Origin: a bacterium
Lineage (GTDB): Bacteria; Pseudomonadota; Gammaproteobacteria; Burkholderiales; Burkholderiaceae_C
Direction of reading: 5' to 3'
NCBI GenBank assembly: GCA_030824555.1
Contig: JAVBXK010000030.1
Location: 54,818 to 118,817, forward strand
DNA length: 64,000 bases
The position numbers and the translations under genes are program-made. Below the pieces are notes generated by a model. It was not told where the DNA came from. It saw nothing but the letters and a program-made list of their open reading frames with translations, and made no database searches. Below, piece after piece: positions 42,777-52,192 of this stretch (positions within the stretch are counted from its first letter, which is position 1; every line of letters starts with the position of its first letter).

Positions 42777-45506
42777 ATGGACCTGCCACGCCCCGACCCC
42801 GATGCGCTGTTGAACCGCCTGCAACAGGAAGAAACCCGCGCCCGCAAGGGGCGGCTCAAGATCTTTTTCGGGGCCAATGCGGGCGTGGGTAAAACCTACG
42901 CCATGTTGTCGGCGGCGCAAGCGGCATGCCAGCAAGGCACGCCGGTGGTCATTGGCGTGGTCGAAACCCATGGTCGCTCGGACACCGAGGCCATGGTCCG
43001 TGACCTTCCCCGCCTGGCGCTGCGACAGGTGGCCTACCGCGAGCGTGTGCTGCCCGAATTCGACCTGGATGCGGCGCTGGCATTCGGGGCGGCGCAACCC
43101 GATGCTCTGGTGCTGCTTGACGAGTTGGCACACAGCAACGTCGCAGGGTCGCGCCACCCCAAACGCTGGCAGGACGCCGAGGAACTGCTGGACGCCGGTA
43201 TCGACGTCTGGTCCACCATGAACGTCCAGCACCTGGAGAGCCTGAACGACATCGTCAGTGGCATCACCGGTATCCGGGTGTGGGAGACCGTGCCAGACCG
43301 TGTGTTCGATCAGGCCGATGAAGTGGTGGTGGTCGACATCCCGCCTGACGAGTTGCTGGCGCGCTTGCGCACTGGCAAGGTCTACCTGCCGCATCAGGCC
43401 GAGCGTGCCGCGGCCCATTTTTTCCGCAAAGGCAACCTGCTGGCCCTGCGCGAGCTGGCGTTGCGCCGCACCGCCGACCGGGTGGACGACCAGATGCGTG
43501 CCTACCGCCGGGCCAGCGACGTCCAGCCTGTGTGGGCCAACCGCGAAGCTTTGCTGGCCTGTGTGGGTTTGGGCGAGCAGGGCGAAAAGGTGGTGCGCGC
43601 CTGCGCCCGCATGGCGGCACAGATGGGCGTGTCCTGGCACGCGGTGCATGTGGAGACCCCAGCCACCCTGAAGCAGTCCCGCGAGCATGACCAGGCGCTG
43701 AGGGTGTTGCGCATGGCCCAGTCACTGGGGGCCACCACGGCCACGCTGTCGGCGCCCGATGCAGCCCATGCGCTGGTGCGCTACGCCCGTGAACACAACC
43801 TGGTGCGCATGGTCATCGGGCGTCGCGAAGGGCGTCGCTGGCCGTGGCACCACCCGCTGTCAGATCGACTGGCCCAGCATGCCAACGACCTGGATGTGCT
43901 GCAGGTGGCCTTGCCGGCATTGCGCGGCCTGTCGCAACGCACGGCCCCGCCCGACGCACAAGGCACGGCTGACGGCACACAAGCTGCCCACCCCTGGCGG
44001 GGCTACCTGGCCGCAGTGGCCACGTGCATTGCGGTGGCGGTGCTGGCCACCCCACTGGTGGGGGTGCTGGAGCTGAGCAACATCGTCATGCTTTTCCTGC
44101 TGGCCGTGGTGGGGGTGGGCCTGCAGTTCGGGCGTGGCCCGGCGGTGCTCGCGGCCTTTTTGGGCGTGGGGCTGTTTGATTTTTTCTTTGTGCCACCGCG
44201 CTTTTCGTTTGCCGTCAGCGACGTGCAATACCTGCTCACGTTCGCCGTCATGCTCATGGTGGCGCTGGTGGTGGGGCAGCTGACAGCGGGGCTGAAGGTA
44301 CAAGCCGAGGCCGCCACCCAGCGCGAGCACCGGGTGCGCAGCCTGTACGACATGTCGCGCGACCTGTCTGCCGCCCTGTTGGCCGAACAGGTGGCTGAGA
44401 TCGGCGCGCGGTTTTTGCAGTCTGAATTTCACGCCCGCTCGACCCTGCTGCTGGCCGACGAGCGCGACCACCTGCTGGCCCTCCCCGGCGGCACGGCAAC
44501 CGTGGACCCTGGTGTGGCCCAATGGGCATTCGACCGGGTGGAGCCTGCCGGCCCCGGTACCGACACCTTGCCTTCCAGCAGTTGTCTGGTGTTGCCCTTG
44601 AAGGCGCCCATGCGGGTGCGCGGGGTGCTGGCGCTGGACCTGCCCGATCCGCGCCAGTTGGGCCCCGAGCAACGCCGGCTGCTGGACACCTGCGCCTCGC
44701 TGCTGGCCATTTCGCTGGAGCGCATTCACTACATCGACGTGGCCCGGACAAGCACCGTGCAGATCGAGTCCGAACGGCTGCGCAACTCGCTGTTGTCGGC
44801 CATCTCGCACGACCTGCGTACCCCGCTGGCGTCGCTGGTGGGCTTGTCCGACACCCTGGTGCGGGGGGATGCACCGCTGACCGAGGTTCAGCGGGAGGTG
44901 GCCCAAGCCATCCAGACATCGGCGCTGCGCATGAGCGCCCTGGTGAACAACTTGCTGGACATGGCGCGCTTGCAGTCCGGTGCCGTCCAACTCAACCGCG
45001 CGTGGCAGCCGTTGGAAGACGTGGTGGGCAGTGCGCTGGGGTCTTGCATCCCGGTGCTGAGCGGGCGCGATATCCAGGTTCGCCTGCCCAGTGACCTACC
45101 GCTGCTTCACCTCGATGCCGTGCTCATTGAACGGGTGCTGGTCAATTTGCTGGAAAACGCTGCCAAATACACGCCGCCGGGCAGCCCGGTCACAGTGGGT
45201 GCCGAGGCGCGCAGCAGCGACGTGGTGCTGACCGTGGACGACCAAGGTCCGGGCCTGCCAGAAGGGGGCGAAGAACGCCTGTTCGAGAAGTTCGAACGCG
45301 GCGGTCAACGCGAAAGCGCCACCCCCGGCGTGGGCCTGGGGTTGGCCATCTGCCGCGCCATCGTCCAGGCGCATGGCGGGCGCATCAGCGGGTACAACCG
45401 GCACGCCGACGGGCGGATCGTTGGTGCCCGCTTCGAGGTGCTGTTGCCCCGTGGGACGCCACCGGAAGATGACGGTTCAGGGCAGGGAGTGCCTGACAAT
45501 GGCTGA
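42777..45506 (+). CDS. kdpD: Sensor histidine kinase KdpD
   Basis: A 909-residue sensor for K+ limitation and osmotic stress. The N-terminal KdpD domain (about 20-235) has Walker A FFGANAGVGKT and Walker B-like LLDELAHSN. A universal-stress-like domain follows (about 250-375), then the DUF4118 four-helix membrane region (about 402-500), a GAF-like part (about 520-650), HisKA with H678 (AISHDLRTPLASLVG) and a HATPase (VNLLENAAKYTPPG, DDQGPGLP, GVGLGLAICRAI). It phosphorylates KdpE and can dephosphorylate it. Its last eight bases overlap the kdpE start. Complete and of normal size. Confidence 0.97.
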   Translation: MDLPRPDPDALLNRLQQEETRARKGRLKIFFGANAGVGKTYAMLSAAQAACQQGTPVVIGVVETHGRSDTEAMVRDLPRLALRQVAYRERVLPEFDLDAALAFGAAQPDALVLLDELAHSNVAGSRHPKRWQDAEELLDAGIDVWSTMNVQHLESLNDIVSGITGIRVWETVPDRVFDQADEVVVVDIPPDELLARLRTGKVYLPHQAERAAAHFFRKGNLLALRELALRRTADRVDDQMRAYRRASDVQPVWANREALLACVGLGEQGEKVVRACARMAAQMGVSWHAVHVETPATLKQSREHDQALRVLRMAQSLGATTATLSAPDAAHALVRYAREHNLVRMVIGRREGRRWPWHHPLSDRLAQHANDLDVLQVALPALRGLSQRTAPPDAQGTADGTQAAHPWRGYLAAVATCIAVAVLATPLVGVLELSNIVMLFLLAVVGVGLQFGRGPAVLAAFLGVGLFDFFFVPPRFSFAVSDVQYLLTFAVMLMVALVVGQLTAGLKVQAEAATQREHRVRSLYDMSRDLSAALLAEQVAEIGARFLQSEFHARSTLLLADERDHLLALPGGTATVDPGVAQWAFDRVEPAGPGTDTLPSSSCLVLPLKAPMRVRGVLALDLPDPRQLGPEQRRLLDTCASLLAISLERIHYIDVARTSTVQIESERLRNSLLSAISHDLRTPLASLVGLSDTLVRGDAPLTEVQREVAQAIQTSALRMSALVNNLLDMARLQSGAVQLNRAWQPLEDVVGSALGSCIPVLSGRDIQVRLPSDLPLLHLDAVLIERVLVNLLENAAKYTPPGSPVTVGAEARSSDVVLTVDDQGPGLPEGGEERLFEKFERGGQRESATPGVGLGLAICRAIVQAHGGRISGYNRHADGRIVGARFEVLLPRGTPPEDDGSGQGVPDNG

Positions 45507-46191
45507 CATGCCATCCCACATTCTGATCGTCGAGGACGAGCCCGACATCCGGCGCTTTGTCCGCCTGACACTCAGCGCCGAGGGGCACACCGTGCACGAG
45601 GCCGACGGCGTCCAGCGCGGTTTGATCGAGGCTGCCACCCGGCGGCCCGACCTGGTGGTGCTGGACCTGGGGTTGCCCGACGGAGACGGGGTGGACCTCA
45701 TCCGCGACCTGCGCCAGTGGTCGGCGGTGCCCGTGATCGTGCTGTCGGCCCGCAGCAGCGAGGCAGACAAAATTGCCGCCCTGGATGCCGGTGCCGACGA
45801 CTACCTGGTCAAGCCCTTCGGGGCTGGCGAGCTGATGGCCCGGGTGCGCGCCCAGTTGCGACGGCGCAGCCAGCAGACTCCATCGGGCGAGCCGGTGCTT
45901 GCCTTCGGCGACATCAACATCGACCTGGTGCGCCGCCGTGTGGAGCGTGCGGGCGAGGTGCTGCACCTCACGCCCATCGAATACAAGTTGCTGACGCACC
46001 TGGCCTCGCAGCCCGACCGCGTCATCACCCATCAGCAGCTGCTCAAAACCGTTTGGGGCCCCGGGCACATGGAGGACACGCACTACGTTCGCGTGCACAT
46101 GGCCAATCTGCGCAAAAAAATCGAGCGCAACCCCACCCTGCCGGTGCACCTGGTCACCGAATCGGGCATCGGTTACCGCTTCGTGGCTTGA
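45499..46191 (+). CDS. kdpE: Response regulator KdpE
   Basis: A 230-residue OmpR-family regulator that activates kdpFABC. The receiver has E12-D13, phosphoacceptor D56 (VVLDLGLPDGDG) and K105 (DYLVKPFGAGEL). The winged helix (about 135-230) has LHLTPIEYKLLTHLASQ and HYVRVHMANLRKKIE. ATG 45499 overlaps kdpD by eight bases. The three CTTGATGC repeats upstream of kdpF are its candidate binding sites. Confidence 0.97.
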   Translation: MADMPSHILIVEDEPDIRRFVRLTLSAEGHTVHEADGVQRGLIEAATRRPDLVVLDLGLPDGDGVDLIRDLRQWSAVPVIVLSARSSEADKIAALDAGADDYLVKPFGAGELMARVRAQLRRRSQQTPSGEPVLAFGDINIDLVRRRVERAGEVLHLTPIEYKLLTHLASQPDRVITHQQLLKTVWGPGHMEDTHYVRVHMANLRKKIERNPTLPVHLVTESGIGYRFVA

Positions 46192-46456
46192 GAGGCTGAG
46201 CGTTTTCTCCCGGTTTTCAAGCTGGTACGAGACAGGCTTAAGTTTTGACGTGACGACACCCGCAGATCGCAACACCGTCTGCAAGGCGTGGTCAGCAGGT
46301 GCGATTGGCTTGGAGCGCGCGACCCAAGAGCGTGAAGAACGCATAAAAAAGACACTCAAGCAATTGCCTGATGTGGCAGCGACCAAAAGACACGACGGTT
46401 CCAAGGCCCAGACACGGTTTTGTGGACCCATGCACCATCAAGTCACGGGCACCACT

Positions 46457-49400
46457 TCACCAGGTATCGACAAAGGGCGCGGCTGCCCGCTCCTGCTTTG
46501 CCGACGATGCCAGGCCCCGCACCAGCCAGGAGCGGGTGTCGGCCGGGTCGATCACGGCATCGATCTCCAGCGTGGCGGCCATGTTCATGGCTTCGCCGTT
46601 GGCGTATTGCTGCTTCACCAGTTTGTCGAACAGCGCGTCGCGTTCCGGGCCGGGGGTGGCGGCTTCCAGGTCTTTGCGAAAACCCAGGCGCACCGCCCCT
46701 TCCAGGCCCATGGCACCGAACTCGCCGGTCGGCCAGGCAATGGTGAACACCGGCGCATCGAAGCCGCCCGCCGTCATGGCCTGTGCGCCCAGGCCATAGC
46801 CCTTGCGCAGCACCACCGCAAAAAACGGCACCGACAGGTGTGCCGCCACCACGAACATGCGCGACACGTGCCTCACCTGCGCCTGGGCCTCGATGTCGGG
46901 GCCCACCATGAAGCCGGGCGTGTCGGTCAGCGACACGATGGGCAGGCCGTGGGCATTGCACAGCTGCATGAAGCGGGCGGCCTTGTCGGCGGCGTCCACA
47001 TCGATGGCCCCGCCCAGGTGCCGGGGGTTGTTGGCCATCAGTCCCACGGGGCGGCCCTGGAGGCGCGCCAGCGCCGTGACCATGCCGGATCCGAAGCCCT
47101 GGCGCAGCTCCAGCAGGCTGTTTTCGTCCACCAGGCCGCGCATCACGTCGCGCACCTCGTACACGCGCAGGCGGTTTTCCGGCACGGCATGGCGCAGCGC
47201 CCGCTGGTCGGGGGCCTGCCAGTGCGCCACAGGCCCCTGGAAATAAGACAGGTACTGCCGGGCGGTGGCCACCGCCTCGGCCTCGTCGCGCACCAGCACG
47301 TCGATCACGCCGTTGGCGGTGTGCACATGGGCCGGGCCGATCTCCTCGGGCTTGAACACCCCCAGCCCGCCGCCTTCGATCATGGCCGGGCCGCTCATGC
47401 CGATGTTGGCCGCTTCGGTGGCGATGATCACGTCCGCACAGCCCAGCAAGGCCGCATTGCCCGCAAAACACCGCCCGTGGGCAATGCCCACCACCGGCAC
47501 CTTGCCGGACAGGGCCGCAAACTGGCTGAAGGTGTGGTTGTTCAGGCCTGCCACGATGGGCATGTCGGTGTCGCCGGGGCGGCCCCCGCCGCCTTCGGCA
47601 AACAGCACCACCGGCAGGCGCAGCTTGTGGGCCAGGCCCAGCATGCGGTCGGTCTTGTGGTGGTTGCGCATGCCCTGGGTGCCCGCCAGCACGGTGTAGT
47701 CGTAGGCCATCATCACCGTGCGGCTGCGCTCGGGGCCGAACTGTTCGGCGTTGACGGTGCCCATGCCAGTGACCATGCCGTCGGCCGGGGTGTTGGCGAT
47801 CAGGTCCTCCAGGCTGCGGCGGCGCGTCTGCGCCGCAATGGCCAGTGCCCCGTACTCGATGAAGCTGTCGGCATCGCACAGATCGGCCACGTTTTCGCGG
47901 GCGGTGCGCCCGCCCTGGGCGTGGCGCTTGGCCACGGCGGCGGGGCGGTGCTCGTCCAGCGTGAAGGCGTGGCGGTCGATCACCCGCTGCAGGTCGGGCC
48001 GGATGTGGTCGGGGTCCACCTGCGCTGCAGTGGCTTGCCCATCGGCCTGGTCGTCCAGCGGCTGCAGCTCGACCAACACATGGCCCTGCGCCACATGCTG
48101 TCCGGTGGCCACGTGGATGGCTGTCACCCGGCCCGAGGCGGTGGCATCGAACACATGCTCCATTTTCATGGCCTCCAGCACCACCAGTTGCTGGCCGGCG
48201 CGCACCGTGTCGCCCACGGCCACGGTCACCTCCTTCACCTTGGCCGCCATGGGCGCGCGCAGGGTGTGGGCATTGCCCGGCAGGGCCTCATCGGTGTGGT
48301 CGGCGGTGCCGAAGGTCTCTGCCGCATCGTCCGCTGCCAGCCACTCGGGCAACCGATCTTCCAGCCAGCGGGTGTGGATGTGCAGGGTCGCCATGTCCGG
48401 GTGCGCGGCGATCCGGCGCAGCAGGCCGATGTTGGTGGCCAGGCCGCCGATGCGGCATTCGTCCAGCGCGCGGCGCGAGCGTTGCAGCGCGTCTGCAAAC
48501 CGGCCGCTGTGGTGGCTGACGATGACCTTGGCCAGCAAGGTGTCGTAATGGGGCGACGGGGTGGTGTGCACCACCGCATGGGCATCGATGCGGATGCCCG
48601 GCCCGGCAGGCCAGGTCAGGCCGTCGATCTGGCCGGACGAGGGCAGGGCCACGCCATGGGCATCCATGGTTTCGGCATTGAGCCGCCACTGGATGGCGTG
48701 TCCGCGTGGCTGGGGGGGCAGGGCAGGGTCCAGCCCCAGGTTGGCCAGGCGTTCGCCTGCGGCCAGTGACACCTGAATGCGCACCAGGTCCACCCCCATT
48801 ACCTCTTCGGTCACCGTGTGTTCGACTTGCAGGCGCGGGTTGGCTTCGATGAACACAAACGGCAGCGTGGCCGAAGCGGTGTCCACCAGGAACTCGAACG
48901 TGCCCAGCCCTTCGTAGCCCACGGCGGTGGCCATCTGCAGCGCCGCATCGGTCAGCTGCTGCCGCAGGGCATCTCCCAGCGACGGGCTGGGCGCGATTTC
49001 CACCACCTTCTGGAAGCGGCGCTGCACCGTGCACTCCCGGTCGCCCAGTGCCATGGCCTGCTGGCCGTCACCCACCACCTGCACCTCGATGTGACGGGCA
49101 CCGGCCATCAGACGTTCCACATACACACCTGACTGGCCGAATGCCGCCTGCGCTTCAGACTGGCAACGCTCGAACGCCGCTGGCAGGTCTTCGGCCCGCC
49201 GCACGGCCCGCATGCCACGGCCGCCGCCGCCACCAATGGCCTTGACCATGACCCCCGCACCACCCTGGCGGCGGAAGAAATCCAGGGCCTCTTCCAGCGT
49301 CACAGCCCGGTCGATGCCCGGCATGAGTGGCACGCCATGGCGCAGGGCCAGACCCCGCGCCTGCGCCTTGTCGCCAAACAGGGTCAGCTGTTCGGGTGTG

Positions 49401-49711
49401 GGGCCAATGAAGCGGATGCCCGCCGCCGCGCAGGCCTGCGCAAAGCCCGCCTGTTCGCTCAGGAAGCCATAGCCCGGGTGCAAGGCATCGCAGCCGTGCT
49501 GGCGGGCAATGGCCAGCAGCCGTGGGCCGTCCAGGTAGGCCTCGGGGCCGGTGCGCTCCAGCGCATAGGCCTCGTCGGCCGCGTCCACGTGGGGGGCCTT
49601 CACATCGTCTTGGGCGTACACCGCCACGCTGGCAATGCCCATTTCACGCAGGGTGCGGACAATGCGCAGCGCAATTTCGCCACGGTTGGCGATCAGGATT
49701 TTTCGGAACAT
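46457..49711 (-). CDS. Single-chain biotin-dependent acyl-CoA carboxylase (BC-BCCP-CT fusion)
   Basis: A 1084-residue enzyme that carboxylates an acyl-CoA using ATP and bicarbonate. Biotin carboxylase (about 1-450) begins FRKILIANRGEIALRIVRTL and has KAIGGGGGRGMR and EANPRLQVEHTVTE. The biotinyl domain (about 498-572) carries K516 in LEAMKMEH. The carboxyltransferase (about 590-1084) has NVADLCDADSFIEYG, GGGGRPGDTD and SLTDTPGFMVGP. The order and length match single-chain long-chain acyl-CoA carboxylases, so the substrate could be short or long chain. It follows an acyl-CoA synthetase gene by 18 bp, which suggests the pair activates and carboxylates a free carboxylic acid. It is probably controlled by the divergent TetR regulator. 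Confidence 0.92.
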   Translation of the reverse strand: MFRKILIANRGEIALRIVRTLREMGIASVAVYAQDDVKAPHVDAADEAYALERTGPEAYLDGPRLLAIARQHGCDALHPGYGFLSEQAGFAQACAAAGIRFIGPTPEQLTLFGDKAQARGLALRHGVPLMPGIDRAVTLEEALDFFRRQGGAGVMVKAIGGGGGRGMRAVRRAEDLPAAFERCQSEAQAAFGQSGVYVERLMAGARHIEVQVVGDGQQAMALGDRECTVQRRFQKVVEIAPSPSLGDALRQQLTDAALQMATAVGYEGLGTFEFLVDTASATLPFVFIEANPRLQVEHTVTEEVMGVDLVRIQVSLAAGERLANLGLDPALPPQPRGHAIQWRLNAETMDAHGVALPSSGQIDGLTWPAGPGIRIDAHAVVHTTPSPHYDTLLAKVIVSHHSGRFADALQRSRRALDECRIGGLATNIGLLRRIAAHPDMATLHIHTRWLEDRLPEWLAADDAAETFGTADHTDEALPGNAHTLRAPMAAKVKEVTVAVGDTVRAGQQLVVLEAMKMEHVFDATASGRVTAIHVATGQHVAQGHVLVELQPLDDQADGQATAAQVDPDHIRPDLQRVIDRHAFTLDEHRPAAVAKRHAQGGRTARENVADLCDADSFIEYGALAIAAQTRRRSLEDLIANTPADGMVTGMGTVNAEQFGPERSRTVMMAYDYTVLAGTQGMRNHHKTDRMLGLAHKLRLPVVLFAEGGGGRPGDTDMPIVAGLNNHTFSQFAALSGKVPVVGIAHGRCFAGNAALLGCADVIIATEAANIGMSGPAMIEGGGLGVFKPEEIGPAHVHTANGVIDVLVRDEAEAVATARQYLSYFQGPVAHWQAPDQRALRHAVPENRLRVYEVRDVMRGLVDENSLLELRQGFGSGMVTALARLQGRPVGLMANNPRHLGGAIDVDAADKAARFMQLCNAHGLPIVSLTDTPGFMVGPDIEAQAQVRHVSRMFVVAAHLSVPFFAVVLRKGYGLGAQAMTAGGFDAPVFTIAWPTGEFGAMGLEGAVRLGFRKDLEAATPGPERDALFDKLVKQQYANGEAMNMAATLEIDAVIDPADTRSWLVRGLASSAKQERAAAPFVDTW

Positions 49712-49729
49712 GTGTGCGGTCTCTGGGGC

Positions 49730-51334
49730 TCAGTCTTTGAGGAGGCGGCGCAGCACTTTGCCTGCACCGGTGGCGGGCAGCGCCTGGATGAAACGCACCT
49801 CCCGGGGGGCTTTGTACACGGCCATGTTGTCGCGAGCCCAGGCCACCAGCTCGGCCTCGGTCAGCGACTGCTGGGCCTTGAGCACGATGAACGCGCGCAC
49901 CACCTGGCCTTTTTCGGGGTCGGGCACGCCGATCACCGCCGCCTGCGCCACCGCCGGGTGTTTGACGAGGATGGCCTCCACCTCTTCCGGGAACACACTG
50001 TAGCCCGATACCTTGATCATTTCTTTGTAGCGCCCCACGAAGGTCAGGTAACCGTCGGCATCGATTTTTCCCATGTCTCCGGTGTGCACCCAGCCGTTTT
50101 TCAGCGTCTGGGCCGTGGCCTCAGGCTTGTTCCAGTAGCCTTTGAAATTGCCCGGCCCTGAAATGATGATTTCACCCAGCTCGTCCACGGGCTGGTCGGC
50201 CCCCGTTTCGGGGTTGATCACGCGGATGGTGTTGCCCGGTACGGGCTTGCCGTGCGTGCCCCAGCGGATGGCGTCGGGCGGCATGTAGGTGTCCACCGTG
50301 TGCGTTTCCGACAGGCCGTAGGCCGCTTCGAACGACTGGCATTGCGGCGCAAACTGCCGCCACTGCTGGGCCAGCGCATCGGTGAAGGCAATGCCGAACG
50401 AGGTGACCGGGTTCATCTTCAGTGCGGACCAGTCCATGTCCTTTGCGCCCGGCACCTGCATCAGCGCCACGTTCATGGGGGCAATGCTGTACCACCAGGT
50501 GGCGCGGTGCCGCTCCAGCGCCTGGGCCACGCCCAGCGGGTCGAAGCGGTGCATCAGCACCGCCGTGGCCCCGGTGTGCACGGGCAGGTTCACGCCCATG
50601 ACCATGCCGGCAATGTGGTACAGCGGGGCCACGGCCAGCAGCACGTCATCGGGCCCGGCCCCGTTGCACGCGGCCGATGCGGCGGTTTTGAAGGCGGCGT
50701 TGCCATAGGTCAGCATGGCCCCCTTGGGCAGGCCGGTGGTGCCCGAGGTGTAGGTCATCAGCGCCACGTCGTCCATCGACAGTGCCACCGGTGCGGGTGT
50801 GCCGCCCTGGCGCACCACGGCCATGAAGTCGGTGTACCCCGCTGGCAGTTCGGCTGGGGCTGTTGCGGGCGCCGCCAATTCAGCGGGCACGTTGCAGGTG
50901 GGGTGGGCGGGCAGCAGCTCGGCGTAACGCACCACCAGCACGTGGGTCAGCGCGGTGTCGGGCTTCACTTTGGCCACCACCGGCAGCAGGTTGTCTGCCG
51001 CCACGATCACCCGGGCCTGCAAGTCGTTGAGCTGGTAGGCCAGCTCGTGCTCCTTGTTCAGCGGGCCACACGGGCACACGATGGCCCCTGCCTTCTGAAT
51101 GCCGTAGTGCGCCATGACGTACTGCGGGCAGTTGTTCATGAACAACGCCACCGGCGTGCCTTTGGTCACCCCGATGGACTGCAGGTGCGCGGCAAATGCA
51201 TCGCTGGCCTGGTCCAACTCTTGCCAGCTCAGCGTCTGGCCGTACCAGATGTAGGCCGCTTTGCCAGGGGTCTGGCGAGCGTGGTGGCGCAACTGTTCGT
51301 GCAGCGGTTGCAGGGTGGCGGGGGCTGGGGTCAT
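49730..51334 (-). CDS. AMP-binding acyl-CoA synthetase
   Basis: A 534-residue ANL-superfamily ligase that forms an acyl-adenylate and then an acyl-CoA. Visible motifs are MTYTSGTTGLPKGAMLTYGN (P-loop, near residue 195), AAYGLSETHTVDTY, HTGDMGKIDADGYLTFVGRY, KEMIKVSGYSVFPEEVEAIL and the catalytic lysine in GAGKVLRRLL. It lies first in an operon with the acyl-CoA carboxylase, divergent from a TetR regulator. The residues that set substrate range do not allow a confident choice; a medium- or long-chain or aromatic acid is possible. Confidence 0.9.
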   Translation of the reverse strand: MTPAPATLQPLHEQLRHHARQTPGKAAYIWYGQTLSWQELDQASDAFAAHLQSIGVTKGTPVALFMNNCPQYVMAHYGIQKAGAIVCPCGPLNKEHELAYQLNDLQARVIVAADNLLPVVAKVKPDTALTHVLVVRYAELLPAHPTCNVPAELAAPATAPAELPAGYTDFMAVVRQGGTPAPVALSMDDVALMTYTSGTTGLPKGAMLTYGNAAFKTAASAACNGAGPDDVLLAVAPLYHIAGMVMGVNLPVHTGATAVLMHRFDPLGVAQALERHRATWWYSIAPMNVALMQVPGAKDMDWSALKMNPVTSFGIAFTDALAQQWRQFAPQCQSFEAAYGLSETHTVDTYMPPDAIRWGTHGKPVPGNTIRVINPETGADQPVDELGEIIISGPGNFKGYWNKPEATAQTLKNGWVHTGDMGKIDADGYLTFVGRYKEMIKVSGYSVFPEEVEAILVKHPAVAQAAVIGVPDPEKGQVVRAFIVLKAQQSLTEAELVAWARDNMAVYKAPREVRFIQALPATGAGKVLRRLLKD

Positions 51335-51427
51335 GGGTCTGTCTCCTGTGTGTCAAATAGCGGTGTTCCGGACGGCCACATCAGGGTTTCCCAGAAGATG
51401 GCCAGGAACCCGATGTCTGTTCAATGT

Positions 51428-51462
51428 ATACCCGTTGGTAGGAATTTCATACCCATTGGTAT
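51428..51462. promoter_or_regulatory. Two candidate TetR operators, 21 bp apart
   Basis: ATACCCGTTGGTAG (51428-51441) and ATACCCATTGGTAT (51449-51462) share the palindromic half-sites ATACC and GGTAT around four bases, with one mismatch in the first copy. They are 21 bp apart, two helical turns, inside the 157-bp gap between the acyl-CoA synthetase and the TetR gene. This is a textbook layout for a TetR dimer pair repressing both promoters. Confidence 0.65.
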
Positions 51463-51491
51463 AACGTGAATGACGCCTGTTTGACACGCCG

Positions 51492-52178
51492 ATGCCCCAA
51501 CCCCCTTCCATGACCACACCTCCCGTGAAAGCCCAAGGCAGACAGAAATCAGACACCGCCAGCTCCGACGAGAAGCGCGAGCGCATCCTGCGCGCGGCCG
51601 AGCAGCTGTTTGACGAACTGGGCTATGCCAACACCACCATCGACCAGATTGCACAGCGCCTGGGCGTGACCAAACCTTTTGTGTACTACTACTTCCGCAA
51701 CAAGCAGGAGCTGTTCGAGCAGCTGTCGTGGGCGCCCACGGTGGCCTGCTTCACCGCCATGGACTTTCCCGAGGACGACGCACGTCCCGCCCACACCCAG
51801 GTTGCCGATGGCATCGAGCGCCTCATCCGCGCCACGCTGGCGCACCACCCTGCTGCGTTCTTCCCCTACCGCGAGCCACAGGCCTACCGCCCCGAATACG
51901 TGGCCGCCCAGAAGGCGTTGGCCAACCGGTTCTACGACCGGCTTTGCGCCCTGCTGGAGCGGGGACGTGCCGAGGGCATGTTCGATTTCAACGACACCAA
52001 GATCACCGCCCTGGCCGCTTGCAGCCTGCCCGGGTTTCTCTACAACTGGTACCGGCCCGACGGCCGGTTATCTCCCGAAGAAGTGGTGCGCGAGCTGAGC
52101 CAGCTCGCGTGGCGCGTTCTGGGGTTGCGCACAAGGCGACGCAAGCCCCCATCCGAAGACAAGCCGCCTGAAACCTGA
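51492..52178 (+). CDS. TetR-family transcriptional regulator
   Basis: A 228-residue repressor-type protein. The helix-turn-helix is at about 30-75: ERILRAAEQLFDELGYANTT, IDQIAQRLGVTKPFVYYYFR. The ligand domain follows. The N-terminus is a polar extension; ATG 51510 is an alternative start. It diverges from the acyl-CoA synthetase/carboxylase operon, with two operator-like palindromes in between, so it most likely responds to an acyl-CoA or acid of that pathway. A solute-binding protein gene follows 14 bp downstream and is probably co-transcribed. Confidence 0.9.
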   Translation: MPQPPSMTTPPVKAQGRQKSDTASSDEKRERILRAAEQLFDELGYANTTIDQIAQRLGVTKPFVYYYFRNKQELFEQLSWAPTVACFTAMDFPEDDARPAHTQVADGIERLIRATLAHHPAAFFPYREPQAYRPEYVAAQKALANRFYDRLCALLERGRAEGMFDFNDTKITALAACSLPGFLYNWYRPDGRLSPEEVVRELSQLAWRVLGLRTRRRKPPSEDKPPET

Positions 52179-52192
52179 GGAGACACATCGCA

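Noticed and set aside
46192..46456. Possible gene or RNA between kdpE and the carboxylase
   Set aside because: No frame with coding character and no convincing hairpin plus T-run; it is treated as a plain convergent spacer.
46250..48769. 839-codon plus-strand open frame
   Set aside because: It lies antisense to the acyl-CoA carboxylase. The product is His/Gly/Gln-rich without domains, which is a typical shadow in high-GC DNA.
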